A stretch of 64,000 nucleotides of DNA from Bacteroidales bacterium F22 (GTDB lineage Bacteria; Bacteroidota; Bacteroidia; Bacteroidales; Bacteroidaceae), in the NCBI GenBank assembly GCA_029541985.1, contig CP095414.1, positions 806,001 to 870,000 on the forward strand, in the 5' to 3' direction. This document shows, piece after piece, positions 18,201 to 28,746 of this stretch. Every line of letters begins with the position of its first letter. Position 1 is the first letter of the stretch. Below the pieces are notes generated by a model. It was not told where the DNA came from. It saw only the letters and a list, made by a program, of their open reading frames with translations, and made no database searches. The translations under genes and the position numbers were made by a program.

Positions 18201-19769
18201 AAGATAGCCAAAAATAAATTCACTAATGCCTCCCTCAACACCATCAAGTGTGATGAAGAAGACGGCACCTATTGGGCACGATTCAGTGTAGAGGATAAGA
18301 AATTCATCAATACGATAGATCAAAAAGAGAAACCAAAAACCAGTAAAAAACAACTCATCCTCTTCGGGCATGTAGCCGAAGGAATATTCAAGTCATTCAT
18401 CTATACCTGTCACACCAATATCCAAGATGGGAAATATTGGTTAATCCTCGACATAGACTATGACAGCGTATCCTTCATCAAATCATTCTATCAGCAACCC
18501 CAGATAGCAGAAGATGAGATCTGCATCACCGTAGAAGCCAACGACCATAAAATAACCTCAGAGATAGACCTCAATTTCGAGGCTCATCAAGAAGTTGCAG
18601 ATGGCAAATACTATGCACTCCTCAAGATAGAAGAGATTAATGGCACCTATCCTGTCTACCGCCCAAGACCAAAAGTAGATAAGAAACAAGAACTCATCGA
18701 AGGAAACTTCTGGGTAGATGAATTTACAGGCGACATCAAGTTTGACCCGAAGAAAAACCGAGACGACCATAGACACCATGCCATCGATGCCATCGTCATC
18801 GCCGTGACCAAGCAAGTCTATTTCCAACGTCTTAGCACCTACAATGCCCAAAAAGAAGAAAAGAGATTAGGAAAAATCAGTAGTACCGAACACTATCAAG
18901 AACCATGGGACCATTTCCGAGAAGACGTCAAAGAAGCCGTATCCAAGATCCTCATCTCCTTCAAAGAAAACAGCAAGCGCCGAGCCTTGACCAGAAACAA
19001 GAAAGGCTACAGTGTGCGAGGCCAACTGCACAAAGAGACCGTTTATGGAAAACGAACCGCCCCATTTGGTCAAGAAGCCTATCACAAACGAGTGGCCGTC
19101 ACTTCTCTAAAGAACAACAAACACATAGATAAGATTGTTGACCCAACGATACGAAGAATCATCTTGCAGTATCTCAGAGAACATGGAGTAGACACCAGCA
19201 AACCATTCACTGTTCCACAAAACATCTTTCAGAAAGAAGGAGAATGGCAGTTATTCTTACCGAACAAACGAGGGATGTGTGTACCGATAAGAAAAGTAAG
19301 AATAAAAGAAAAGATAACCAATGCAGTTCCATTAAAAGGGAACATTAATCAACATGTCAATCCAAGAAACAATCATCATGTACTCCTATATTTAGATAAA
19401 GAAGGAAATATGCAAGAAGAAATTGTTTCATTCTGGGACACTGTAGATAGAAAAAGAAAGGGAGAAAATATCTACAAACTTCCTATTGGCGGCAGTCAAA
19501 AGGTAGCCATCCTAGAAGAAAATGATATGTTCGTCGTTGGACTGACTGATGAACAACTAAGCGACCATCTTGATGACCCTAACTACATGAGCCAATATAT
19601 TTATAGAGTTCAGAAATTATCCTCTTTATATTATGTATTCCGTCATCATCTAGCCTCGACTATAAACGACGAAAAACAAGAATGCAGAATAGTCAGTTTC
19701 AAGCGTTGGCAAGAGCTCAATCCGATAAAGATAGTCATTAACGATTTAGGACAAATCAAAAAACAATAA
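15207..19769 (+). CDS. cas9: Cas9 endonuclease, type II-C, enlarged by a tandem-repeat insert
   Basis: RNA-guided DNA endonuclease of 1520 residues, against roughly 1000-1450 for most type II-C Cas9. RuvC-I is GLDLGTNSLGWAVID with Asp8. An Arg-rich bridge helix lies at about 54-82. RuvC-II is VEMGRD with Glu677. The HNH domain has IEHILPYS with catalytic His763, and a CPYT turn before it. RuvC-III is DDHRHHAIDA with His1191 and Asp1194. All nuclease residues are present, so it should cut both strands. Between the L2 region (HLWGLN, about 881-886) and RuvC-III lie ~290 residues, mostly four tandem ~55-57-residue repeats (starts ~935, 992, 1048, 1103). Start ATG at 15207 gives the canonical N-terminus. 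cas1 follows after 2 bases. Confidence 0.97.
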   Translation: MAKILGLDLGTNSLGWAVIDDEKNTIEKTGVRIFQEGIKADTIGQGDKEVSRNAERREHRQMRKQFYRKRLRKIKLLEVLIDQKMCPLTKEELSSWKNWNKTLKSAGREFPTSEAFTHWIQTNPYDLRDRAVREEITDYELGRICYHLIQRRGFLSNRKSSGEDAKGIYEKGNEAENIRPINFTKNQIEKGKEKTLGAYLSKLQYTPYEAYQSITEEGQETRIRGRYTTRAMYIEEFEKIWQTQAKFKDLDSKTVRAKRSRDLQGTLASQKNKKRIQQLKEKYGQDNTQVEVRTVGKEDKQKETLHITTYKTMPLKEFLGGQITVEDTEEGQKIKFKSDESVLFWQRPLRSQKGTLDSCQFEKQLPVIKKDGTYLMKNGEIQRRSKTPCPLSHPSFELFRSYQFVNNIKTAEGDYLESAYKQQIIDILNKKKAAVKFGAIIKSLKLTNEKFNYDDDFSVPNNHTIASLSPLFKADIWQAHAEDIWHCFYFYDDDEKLHEKLVTSYGCTKSLDDIKKVKLKDGYGNVSLKAIRNILPYLKKGWSFDKAVLFGGIRNAFGTRWERFAEYDQKIVSDIAEMFKKTHKEGELIKEIKEYLSDPDNHYGFAPDDLHFEHLYHHSQKITLSKGELDRVPEVENLRNPIVQQSIYEMRRIVNQLMHNYQKKYGDDFRFDRIQVEMGRDLKNGKKKRQEKTFEVRENARKNEEARLKLAEFGLRPSRVNIQKYQMWKEIADKNGTVQCPYTGKTISMTAAFGEGNLFQIEHILPYSISLDDGFGNKTLCESLFNQLKGSKTPYEFYQENNDPKLWGAKSWEEIEQRAFNLLPYYKAKRFISKKKPELSSFIERQLNDSRYIARKSVELLTSICPDVRVLPGQLTSEMRHLWGLNSILQPVETISGDYDTNKLDGAECYAIREEDHTLSQVIPKNNPVPETNEHELLVPAEAKDNKIKSQYFSLEIKEENLEAGPYWVKIAVKDQLRLVPKIVSRPESTEDEIIFKGKIAKNKFTNASLNTIKCDEEDGTYWARFSVEDKKFINTIDQKEKPKTSKKQLILFGHVAEGIFKSFIYTCHTNIQDGKYWLILDIDYDSVSFIKSFYQQPQIAEDEICITVEANDHKITSEIDLNFEAHQEVADGKYYALLKIEEINGTYPVYRPRPKVDKKQELIEGNFWVDEFTGDIKFDPKKNRDDHRHHAIDAIVIAVTKQVYFQRLSTYNAQKEEKRLGKISSTEHYQEPWDHFREDVKEAVSKILISFKENSKRRALTRNKKGYSVRGQLHKETVYGKRTAPFGQEAYHKRVAVTSLKNNKHIDKIVDPTIRRIILQYLREHGVDTSKPFTVPQNIFQKEGEWQLFLPNKRGMCVPIRKVRIKEKITNAVPLKGNINQHVNPRNNHHVLLYLDKEGNMQEEIVSFWDTVDRKRKGENIYKLPIGGSQKVAILEENDMFVVGLTDEQLSDHLDDPNYMSQYIYRVQKLSSLYYVFRHHLASTINDEKQECRIVSFKRWQELNPIKIVINDLGQIKKQ
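18009..18692 (+). repeat. four tandem ~55-57-residue repeats inside Cas9
   Basis: Cas9 residues about 935-1162 contain four copies of one unit. Each starts with a hydrophobic strand (HELLV, DEIIF, KQLIL, DEICI) and ends with a signature near EAGPYWVKI (965), EDGTYWARF (1020), QDGKYWLIL (1075) and ADGKYYALL (1133). Gly-to-Gly spacings are 55, 55 and 58. A fifth, cut-short start (QELIEG, ~1161) runs into RuvC-III. The copies are diverged in DNA and protein, so the duplication is old. The alternating hydrophobic pattern suggests small beta-sandwich or barrel units. Confidence 0.85.
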
Positions 19770-19771
19770 CC

Positions 19772-20662
19772 ATGATCAAAAGGACACTATTTATAAGTAC
19801 ACCATATAAATTGAGTCTTAAAAACAATCAGATGTTGTTGGGGTCGAAAGACACCGACAACATCTATTCTGTACCCATCGAAGACATTGGATTTCTTATC
19901 CTTGAAGATCCACGCATTATCGTCACCATGCCACTCATTGCAGCACTCAACAGCCAAAATGTAGCCGTTCTCTTCTGTGACCAGAAACGCATGCCGACTT
20001 CCATGCTCCTCAGTCTAGAAAGCAATAACATCCAAAATGAAACCTTTCGACTACAAGTAGCAAGTACTATCCCCCTCAACAAACGACTATGGAAACAAAC
20101 CATAGAACAGAAGATTAAGAACCAAGCCCTTCATCTGAAGAAGCAATCACTACCCTATCAGCAATTAGTAAATCATAGTCAAAAGGTCATGAGTGACGAC
20201 AGCACTAACCGAGAAGGAATAGCAGCTCGTACCTATTGGAACACCCTCATGGGCGACACCTTTATCAGAAACCGAGAAATCGAAAACAGCAACACCCTCT
20301 TCAATTATGGATATATCATTCTTCGTGCCGCCGTAGCCCGCGCCCTAGTAGGCTCAGGACTGCTACCCACCTTAGGAATTCATCATCACAACCGCTACAA
20401 TGCCTACTGCTTAGCCGATGATATCATGGAACCCTATAGGCCCTATGTAGATGAACTCGTCTATGCCATCACACAAGAAAAAGGAATAGACCATACAATC
20501 ACCAAAGAAGACAAAGTGACCCTACTAGGAGTACTTACTTGCGATGTGAAAATAGGCAAACAAAAGCGACCATTAATGAATGCATTATCGCAAACCACCG
20601 CTTCTCTTGCAAAATGCTACAATAAAGAATTGAATAAGATCACTTATCCTATATTCGAGTAA
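19772..20662 (+). CDS. cas1: Cas1 spacer-integration endonuclease
   Basis: A 296-residue Cas1 of the type II form. The metal-binding triad can be placed: Glu148 in NREGIAARTYW, a His in GIHHHNRYN (204-206), and acidic residues in LADDIMEPYRPYVD (216-220). With Cas2 it inserts new spacers at the leader end. It overlaps nothing, starts 2 bases after the cas9 stop and ends 1 base before cas2, so the three are one operon. No csn2 or cas4 is present, which places the locus in subtype II-C. Confidence 0.97.
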   Translation: MIKRTLFISTPYKLSLKNNQMLLGSKDTDNIYSVPIEDIGFLILEDPRIIVTMPLIAALNSQNVAVLFCDQKRMPTSMLLSLESNNIQNETFRLQVASTIPLNKRLWKQTIEQKIKNQALHLKKQSLPYQQLVNHSQKVMSDDSTNREGIAARTYWNTLMGDTFIRNREIENSNTLFNYGYIILRAAVARALVGSGLLPTLGIHHHNRYNAYCLADDIMEPYRPYVDELVYAITQEKGIDHTITKEDKVTLLGVLTCDVKIGKQKRPLMNALSQTTASLAKCYNKELNKITYPIFE

Positions 20663-20663
20663 T

Positions 20664-21002
20664 ATGTCCCACGAAAAAATCAATGCCTATCATGTTATGT
20701 GGATTCTAGTATTCTTTGATTTGCCAGTAATAACCAAGACAGAACGGAAGCAAGCCACCCAGTTCAGAAACAATCTATTAAAAGATGGATTCTCTATGCT
20801 TCAATACTCCGTTTATATCAGACACTGTGCGAGTTTACAAAATACCACAGTCCATGTCAAGCGTGTCAAACAAACAGTTCCTCCCAAAGGCAAGATCTCG
20901 ATTCTGTTAATAACAGACAAACAATATGGAGATATCATCACCTATCACGGAAGCAAGATAAAAGATAACCCTAAAATACCAAGGCAGCTAGAGTTATTTT
21001 AA
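20664..21002 (+). CDS. cas2: Cas2
   Basis: A 112-residue Cas2 with a ferredoxin-like fold: first strand ILVFFDLP with the conserved Asp19, and the C-terminal RQLELF tail common in type II Cas2. It forms the adaptation complex with Cas1. Its stop is 110 bases before the first repeat; this gap is the leader. Confidence 0.95.
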   Translation: MSHEKINAYHVMWILVFFDLPVITKTERKQATQFRNNLLKDGFSMLQYSVYIRHCASLQNTTVHVKRVKQTVPPKGKISILLITDKQYGDIITYHGSKIKDNPKIPRQLELF

Positions 21003-21112
21003 TATCTTTGCAAAAACAAGTAATCAAAGTCTCTTCTTTATCTTTTAAGAGCTTTTTTGAAAGAATAAAACAAGCCATAGAACCAATAGAATAGATAGGT
21101 TCAGAAAGTAAG
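21003..21112 (+). promoter_or_regulatory. CRISPR leader
   Basis: 110 bases between cas2 and repeat 1. TATCTTTG (21003-21010) matches the -7 consensus; I see no clear -33. Plus-strand transcription yields crRNAs that pair with the minus-strand tracrRNA, so the leader should lie on this side and new spacers should enter here. Confidence 0.55.
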
Positions 21113-24100
21113 GTTGTGATTTGATTAAACTTGGAAGTATACAACATCAATTGGATGAAGAATGATTTAGAGTTTGCGGTTGTGATTTGATTAAACTTGG
21201 AAGTATACAACATCATTGTTGGCTAAGCGTAAACTCTACGTGCCGTTGTGATTTGATTAAACTTGGAAGTATACAACATCTGAAGATTAAACGAGATTGG
21301 AATGGCAATGTTGTGATTTGATTAAACTTGGAAGTATACAACATCTCGAAACTGCAGGGCGATTAAAACCAGGAGTTGTGATTTGATTAAACTTGGAAGT
21401 ATACAACATCAATTAGTGTAGGACCTTGTGCCTCTGTCTGTTGTGATTTGATTAAACTTGGAAGTATACAACATCTTTTCATTTGATTGTTATCTTTTAG
21501 TCGTTGTTGTGATTTGATTAAACTTGGAAGTATACAACATCAGCGGGTTCATTGCCCGCTACTAAGTTAATGTTGTGATTTGATTAAACTTGGAAGTATA
21601 CAACATCGAATTTGGCGACTAAGAATAAGTCTGAGGGGTTGTGATTTGATTAAACTTGGAAGTATACAACATCATATCAACCTTGTCGGGACGTATACTG
21701 AAGTTGTGATTTGATTAAACTTGGAAGTATACAACATCCGCTGTTATCGTCTCGATGCCAATCACTCCGTTGTGATTTGATTAAACTTGGAAGTATACAA
21801 CATCCGGTATTAGCGACAACAATGCCGCTGCTCGTTGTGATTTGATTAAACTTGGAAGTATACAACATCACAATCCGAGCGTTGTCGTCTTCCAATTCTG
21901 TTGTGATTTGATTAAACTTGGAAGTATACAACATCTTATTGCATGCTCTTTATTCTGTATCTCCTGTTGTGATTTGATTAAACTTGGAAGTATACAACAT
22001 CGGAACCCGCTACTTTAAAACACAACAATATGTTGTGATTTGATTAAACTTGGAAGTATACAACATCTGCAACGCTCAAAGAGCCAGTGGATATGTCGTT
22101 GTGATTTGATTAAACTTGGAAGTATACAACATCTCTGACTAATTCAACAAGTGATATAATGGTGTTGTGATTTGATTAAACTTGGAAGTATACAACATCA
22201 ACGAGTGGGCTAAGCAAGAGTACGTTATCGTTGTGATTTGATTAAACTTGGAAGTATACAACATCCTATCTGAGGCAGGACAAGCCAGTTCGGTTGTTGT
22301 GATTTGATTAAACTTGGAAGTATACAACATCTAAGGACTGCACAGAGGTAGCACATCAAGCGTTGTGATTTGATTAAACTTGGAAGTATACAACATCTTT
22401 TCAGCCGTCCTCTTACACAAATTCTCAGTTGTGATTTGATTAAACTTGGAAGTATACAACATCTATGACTATAGCAGACGGTAATATTCTTGCGTTGTGA
22501 TTTGATTAAACTTGGAAGTATACAACATCTTGGATCACTTTGTTAACGATCCTTCAGGCGTTGTGATTTGATTAAACTTGGAAGTATACAACATCAAGAT
22601 TTATACCGTTATAAGAGAAGAGTTGTTGTGATTTGATTAAACTTGGAAGTATACAACATCAATATCGTCAATATCCTTATAGTTAGTCGTGTTGTGATTT
22701 GATTAAACTTGGAAGTATACAACATCCGGACGTGTACTTTGGTAGCTGTATTGGTGTTGTGATTTGATTAAACTTGGAAGTATACAACATCAAAGCCAAG
22801 CTATCCGTGCAAGTACCAAAAGTTGTGATTTGATTAAACTTGGAAGTATACAACATCAGATGTTTAACGCTAGATTCTGCACGACACGTTGTGATTTGAT
22901 TAAACTTGGAAGTATACAACATCAGTCATCGATTTGTACCTTATTACCTACCTGTTGTGATTTGATTAAACTTGGAAGTATACAACATCCAGTACAAAGA
23001 TGCATAATTAGTAGCCTATGTTGTGATTTGATTAAACTTGGAAGTATACAACATCGATTACTTAGTTAATGATTAGCTAATCATGTTGTGATTTGATTAA
23101 ACTTGGAAGTATACAACATCTTTCCCGATGTGTTTAAGCCGAATGACACCGTTGTGATTTGATTAAACTTGGAAGTATACAACATCCTTGCGGCAAGGGA
23201 CAGTGTAAAAAACGAAGTTGTGATTTGATTAAACTTGGAAGTATACAACATCATATAATTTTCGATATTATCGGTATCGTTTGTTGTGATTTGATTAAAC
23301 TTGGAAGTATACAACATCGAATCCAATTATTCAGATGAAGTACTTACTGTTGTGATTTGATTAAACTTGGAAGTATACAACATCAGTTGTCGTAGGAGCT
23401 GTATAAGCAACATAGTTGTGATTTGATTAAACTTGGAAGTATACAACATCTCTTATCGTAAGCTTTGTTATACTATTAATGTTGTGATTTGATTAAACTT
23501 GGAAGTATACAACATCTAGAGGTATATTCAAATGCTGATGTAGTATGTTGTGATTTGATTAAACTTGGAAGTATACAACATCGGTAACTGGAATGTAGAC
23601 CCTAACGAATCTGTTGTGATTTGATTAAACTTGGAAGTATACAACATCCACAACTCAAAGAATAAATATCATCCCACGGTTGTGATTTGATTAAACTTGG
23701 AAGTATACAACATCAGCTGCACAGATTCGAACATTGCTTCAATGGTTGTGATTTGATTAAACTTGGAAGTATACAACATCATCTACAAGCGAATTGCCAA
23801 TGATGGATGGTTGTGATTTGATTAAACTTGGAAGTATACAACATCCAATACATTATAAGTTTGCCGCCGTCAACGGTTGTGATTTGATTAAACTTGGAAG
23901 TATACAACATCAGAAGTACAATTTTTATGAGTAATCTCTTTGTTGTGATTTGATTAAACTTGGAAGTATACAACATCGCTGTACGGTCAGGTTCCTCCAC
24001 CAAGGGAGTTGTGATTTGATTAAACTTGGAAGTATACAACATCTATAATAAATAACTACACTATGACAATTAGTTGTGATTTGATTAAACTTGGAAGTAT

Positions 24101-27100
24101 ACAACATCAGAAGCTATGCAGGTTCATGCAACACCCTTGTTGTGATTTGATTAAACTTGGAAGTATACAACATCAGCGTCGCTATCATTGCTAAATTCGC
24201 CTACGTTGTGATTTGATTAAACTTGGAAGTATACAACATCAACGTTTGGCTTATTATTTTTCATACCCAAGTTGTGATTTGATTAAACTTGGAAGTATAC
24301 AACATCTCTCCGTGAAGCACCAGGTGCCTCCACCATGTTGTGATTTGATTAAACTTGGAAGTATACAACATCGTTCCAGAATATTATACTGAGAATGTTG
24401 ATGTTGTGATTTGATTAAACTTGGAAGTATACAACATCAGTTATGCTAGTATATTAGGGATCGCTCATGTTGTGATTTGATTAAACTTGGAAGTATACAA
24501 CATCTATATAGCTAGTTTAGTTTCCCAAATATACGTTGTGATTTGATTAAACTTGGAAGTATACAACATCCTAACTTAAGATATAAAATTATGACAAAGA
24601 GTTGTGATTTGATTAAACTTGGAAGTATACAACATCTATGAATTTTCGATGAATATCAATAAGAGCGTTGTGATTTGATTAAACTTGGAAGTATACAACA
24701 TCTAAATAAACAATTAATCAAATAGAATCATGTTGTGATTTGATTAAACTTGGAAGTATACAACATCGATGCACCAGTTATTAAGTTGTAACGCTATGTT
24801 GTGATTTGATTAAACTTGGAAGTATACAACATCCTATTTTTTTTGAACTGACAAAAATAATAAGTTGTGATTTGATTAAACTTGGAAGTATACAACATCA
24901 TACCCGTTATCTATAATTAGATTTAGTAGTTGTGATTTGATTAAACTTGGAAGTATACAACATCACCAAACGGCCAAAGGTTTGGCGTGGCTTAGTTGTG
25001 ATTTGATTAAACTTGGAAGTATACAACATCGAGCCGTCAGTAATCACAACGGTGGCTGCTGTTGTGATTTGATTAAACTTGGAAGTATACAACATCTTCT
25101 TTTTGCTTTTCATTTACGGCACTCGTGTTGTGATTTGATTAAACTTGGAAGTATACAACATCAGATTGCCTGCGAATGACAAACAACGATGGTTGTGATT
25201 TGATTAAACTTGGAAGTATACAACATCAATGGAATTTGAAGGCTACTTAGCCAAAGTGTTGTGATTTGATTAAACTTGGAAGTATACAACATCTAAAACA
25301 GATAACGGGCTCTTATGTGTAAGTTGTGATTTGATTAAACTTGGAAGTATACAACATCAACCGTTTAATCAATGATACAGCACTATTGTTGTGATTTGAT
25401 TAAACTTGGAAGTATACAACATCATAGGCCAAACCACGCCAATCACCAGGGTAGTTGTGATTTGATTAAACTTGGAAGTATACAACATCGGACTTCTCAA
25501 CATTGCTAGCATCGCTACAGTTGTGATTTGATTAAACTTGGAAGTATACAACATCGATCATTTTATCGACACGCAGAAGACGCCAGTTGTGATTTGATTA
25601 AACTTGGAAGTATACAACATCTTGCTCTGGGATAAGAAATATTTAGACGGAGTTGTGATTTGATTAAACTTGGAAGTATACAACATCAATTGAATATTTC
25701 GGGAATCCTGCTGTAAAGTTGTGATTTGATTAAACTTGGAAGTATACAACATCTACGACGATGAACAGGTGGAGAATTTAATAGTTGTGATTTGATTAAA
25801 CTTGGAAGTATACAACATCTCTGCAAGGTTAATGTTCTTTCTCTATCGTGTTGTGATTTGATTAAACTTGGAAGTATACAACATCAACATGTTTTTCAAT
25901 CTCAATCGATTAACAGTTGTGATTTGATTAAACTTGGAAGTATACAACATCTAAATAAACAATTAATCAAATAGAATCATGTTGTGATTTGATTAAACTT
26001 GGAAGTATACAACATCTGAAGAGTTTTTATTAGTAGTAGATTCTTCGTTGTGATTTGATTAAACTTGGAAGTATACAACATCTTTGGCGAATGGGTCCAA
26101 AGGACAACGGGCGTTGTGATTTGATTAAACTTGGAAGTATACAACATCCACAAAAGCAGAAGTATCAAGTGATGGGCGGTTGTGATTTGATTAAACTTGG
26201 AAGTATACAACATCAATTTAGTAAATCATATAAGTTCCGATGTGTTGTGATTTGATTAAACTTGGAAGTATACAACATCCGACACCATCATGCTGCGAGA
26301 CACCATCTAGTTGTGATTTGATTAAACTTGGAAGTATACAACATCTAAGCGCATACAGAATAGATGCTGTCGCTCGTTGTGATTTGATTAAACTTGGAAG
26401 TATACAACATCAACTAACCTGTATATTTGCACTCACAAGGTGTTGTGATTTGATTAAACTTGGAAGTATACAACATCGTAGCGGGTTTCATTGCCCGCTA
26501 CTAAGTGTTGTGATTTGATTAAACTTGGAAGTATACAACATCCTAGATATCTAACAAGTTCAATAGTCTTCTGTTGTGATTTGATTAAACTTGGAAGTAT
26601 ACAACATCATTTTGTGGTAAACTAGCTTCATTCAATGTGTTGTGATTTGATTAAACTTGGAAGTATACAACATCCTAAAGAATGTATTTAATAAAGTTCA
26701 TTCGTTGTGATTTGATTAAACTTGGAAGTATACAACATCCACCGAATGGGTCAGGATTTGAAGAGAGAAGTTGTGATTTGATTAAACTTGGAAGTATACA
26801 ACATCAGTCGGTGCTTATAAATTTTAAACAAGATGTTGTGATTTGATTAAACTTGGAAGTATACAACATCGATCTGCAATTCGTATGAACGCGTCGTTAG
26901 TTGTGATTTGATTAAACTTGGAAGTATACAACATCCTATACGGCTAAATCTATTGAGGAGGTGTTGTTGTGATTTGATTAAACTTGGAAGTATACAACAT
27001 CCACTTTAATAAATCCATTTTAAGCCACTTGTTGTGATTTGATTAAACTTGGAAGTATACAACATCTTCTGAAATCTTACAATATCACATTCGAGTGTTG

Positions 27101-28251
27101 TGATTTGATTAAACTTGGAAGTATACAACATCAGCAACGATGACGAGGCTATAAGTCTAGTGGTTGTGATTTGATTAAACTTGGAAGTATACAACATCAT
27201 TATTATCTGATAGTAATGTGGCTGTTTAGTTGTGATTTGATTTAACTTGGAAGTATACAACATCAAACCGTTTATATCTGATATGCTTGAGTATGTTGTG
27301 ATTTGATTAAACTTGGAAGTATACAACATCCTAGTCGAGAAAAGATATCTTTGTACTTCCGTTGTGATTTGATTAAACTTGGAAGTATACAACATCTGAC
27401 ACGGAAGGTATTAATTTAAACAACTAGTTGTGATTTGATTAAACTTGGAAGTATACAACATCGATAATTCTGATATCCTAAAATATCTATAGTTGTGATT
27501 TGATTAAACTTGGAAGTATACAACATCAGCTAATATTAAAGAGTTCATTCGTAAACGTTGTGATTTGATTAAACTTGGAAGTATACAACATCATCCAACA
27601 TTATAATTCAAAAAGAAATAGTGTTGTGATTTGATTAAACTTGGAAGTATACAACATCATTTTGTGCCATCCCACACTACTCCGTCATGTTGTGATTTGA
27701 TTAAACTTGGAAGTATACAACATCTTTATTCAAATGGTTTACATCTTAGCGTCTGTTGTGATTTGATTAAACTTGGAAGTATACAACATCTCAGATAACT
27801 GCATCAGGTGATTGATCTGGGTTGTGATTTGATTAAACTTGGAAGTATACAACATCCTTTAACAAGGTCATTGATAAGTTCACGGAGTTGTGATTTGATT
27901 AAACTTGGAAGTATACAACATCAGTGCTAGTTTCAGCACAGACGGTTACACTGTTGTGATTTGATTAAACTTGGAAGTATACAACATCAATATTTAAATT
28001 TAAAGAAAATGGACAAAGTTGTGATTTGATTAAACTTGGAAGTATACAACATCTATTTCTAATTCCTTTCCCTCTAGCGTGAAGTTGTGATTTGATTAAA
28101 CTTGGAAGTATACAACATCAAATAGGGGTTATTGCCTATATGTTATGGTGTTGTGATTTGATTAAACTTGGAAGTATACAACATCTATACTAAGAGAGTA
28201 TAACGTATCTCTTCGGTTGTGATTTGATTAAACTTGGAAGTATACAACATC
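21113..28251 (+). CRISPR. type II-C CRISPR array, 109 repeats and 108 spacers
   Basis: Direct reading gives 109 copies of a 36-base repeat (begins GTTGTGATTTGATTAAAC, ends TATACAACATC) from 21113 to 28251. Spacers are 29 or 30 bases: 25 are 29 long and 83 are 30 long. Terminal GTTGT and ACAAC give the weak dyad usual for type II repeats. The only repeat variant I noticed is repeat 94 (27229-27264), A to T at 27243. One spacer occurs twice and several are hairpin-like (see findings). Because repeat plus spacer is often 66 bases, frames run through the array and encode periodic peptides; these are not genes. Confidence 0.99.
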
Positions 28252-28283
28252 ATTCGCCATATTTACCTTTAGAAAGTCAGTGG

Positions 28284-28664
28284 CTATTTACGCAGATCCT
28301 TTAGTAGATATCGTACGGTCTCCAGTCCTATCAGATGATAGCCTGCTAGATTGGGATGACGGTCTGCAAACCACTCTTTATGTTTTCCTAATATAGGATC
28401 GAGTCTATTGTCATCGGCACGAACTTGCATATATGTTCTCTTACGACTTTTATGGAGGAAAGTACGTGATTTGAGCCACGATTGATACTTCTTAGGGATA
28501 CTGTCTACATGGACTCCACGTACGTTTAAGGTATTGGGCCCTTGTTCGTCTAAGTATTTTTGATAGGGAGTAAAGACATCCAATACAGGCAATCCTTCTT
28601 CCTGAGCTACTTGAAAAATCATCTTATTCATCATTTTAGTGTCTTGAAGTTTAAGAAATGGCAC
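28284..28664 (-). pseudogene. SGNH-hydrolase remnant, N-terminus missing
   Basis: 126 codons from a GTG at 28664. The C-terminal part has WFADRHPNLAGYHLIGLE, matching the last block (DxxHP) of SGNH/GDSL hydrolases with the catalytic Asp and His. The N-terminal Gly-Asp-Ser nucleophile block that should precede it is absent, and an in-frame stop lies four codons upstream next to the PL6 terminator. It therefore looks like the tail of a deleted esterase gene, perhaps once part of the alginate locus, since bacterial alginate is O-acetylated; that link is inference. The array ends 32 bases beyond its stop. Confidence 0.65.
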
Positions 28665-28681
28665 TATAGTCCTTTTTAATC

Positions 28682-28720
28682 AAAAAAGGCAGTCATTCTC
28701 ATCACGAGAACGGCTACCTT
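28682..28720 (-). terminator. terminator of the alginate PUL operon
   Basis: Arms of ~13 positions with two mismatches (GGCAGTCATTCTC and GAGAACGGCTACC) around loop ATCAC, followed on the minus strand by six T (28682-28687). It lies just after the PL6 stop. Confidence 0.65.
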
Positions 28721-28746
28721 TTTCTTGAAAACTCTACAAAAACTAA

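Noticed and set aside
15207..21002. Subtype II-A or II-B assignment because of the large Cas9
   Set aside because: No csn2 or cas4 lies in the operon; cas9-cas1-cas2 only, so II-C.
21113..28251. Many open frames of 60-130 codons in the array, encoding repeated peptides such as MLYTSKFNQITT
   Set aside because: They follow from the mostly 66-base (22-codon) repeat-spacer period and are not genes.
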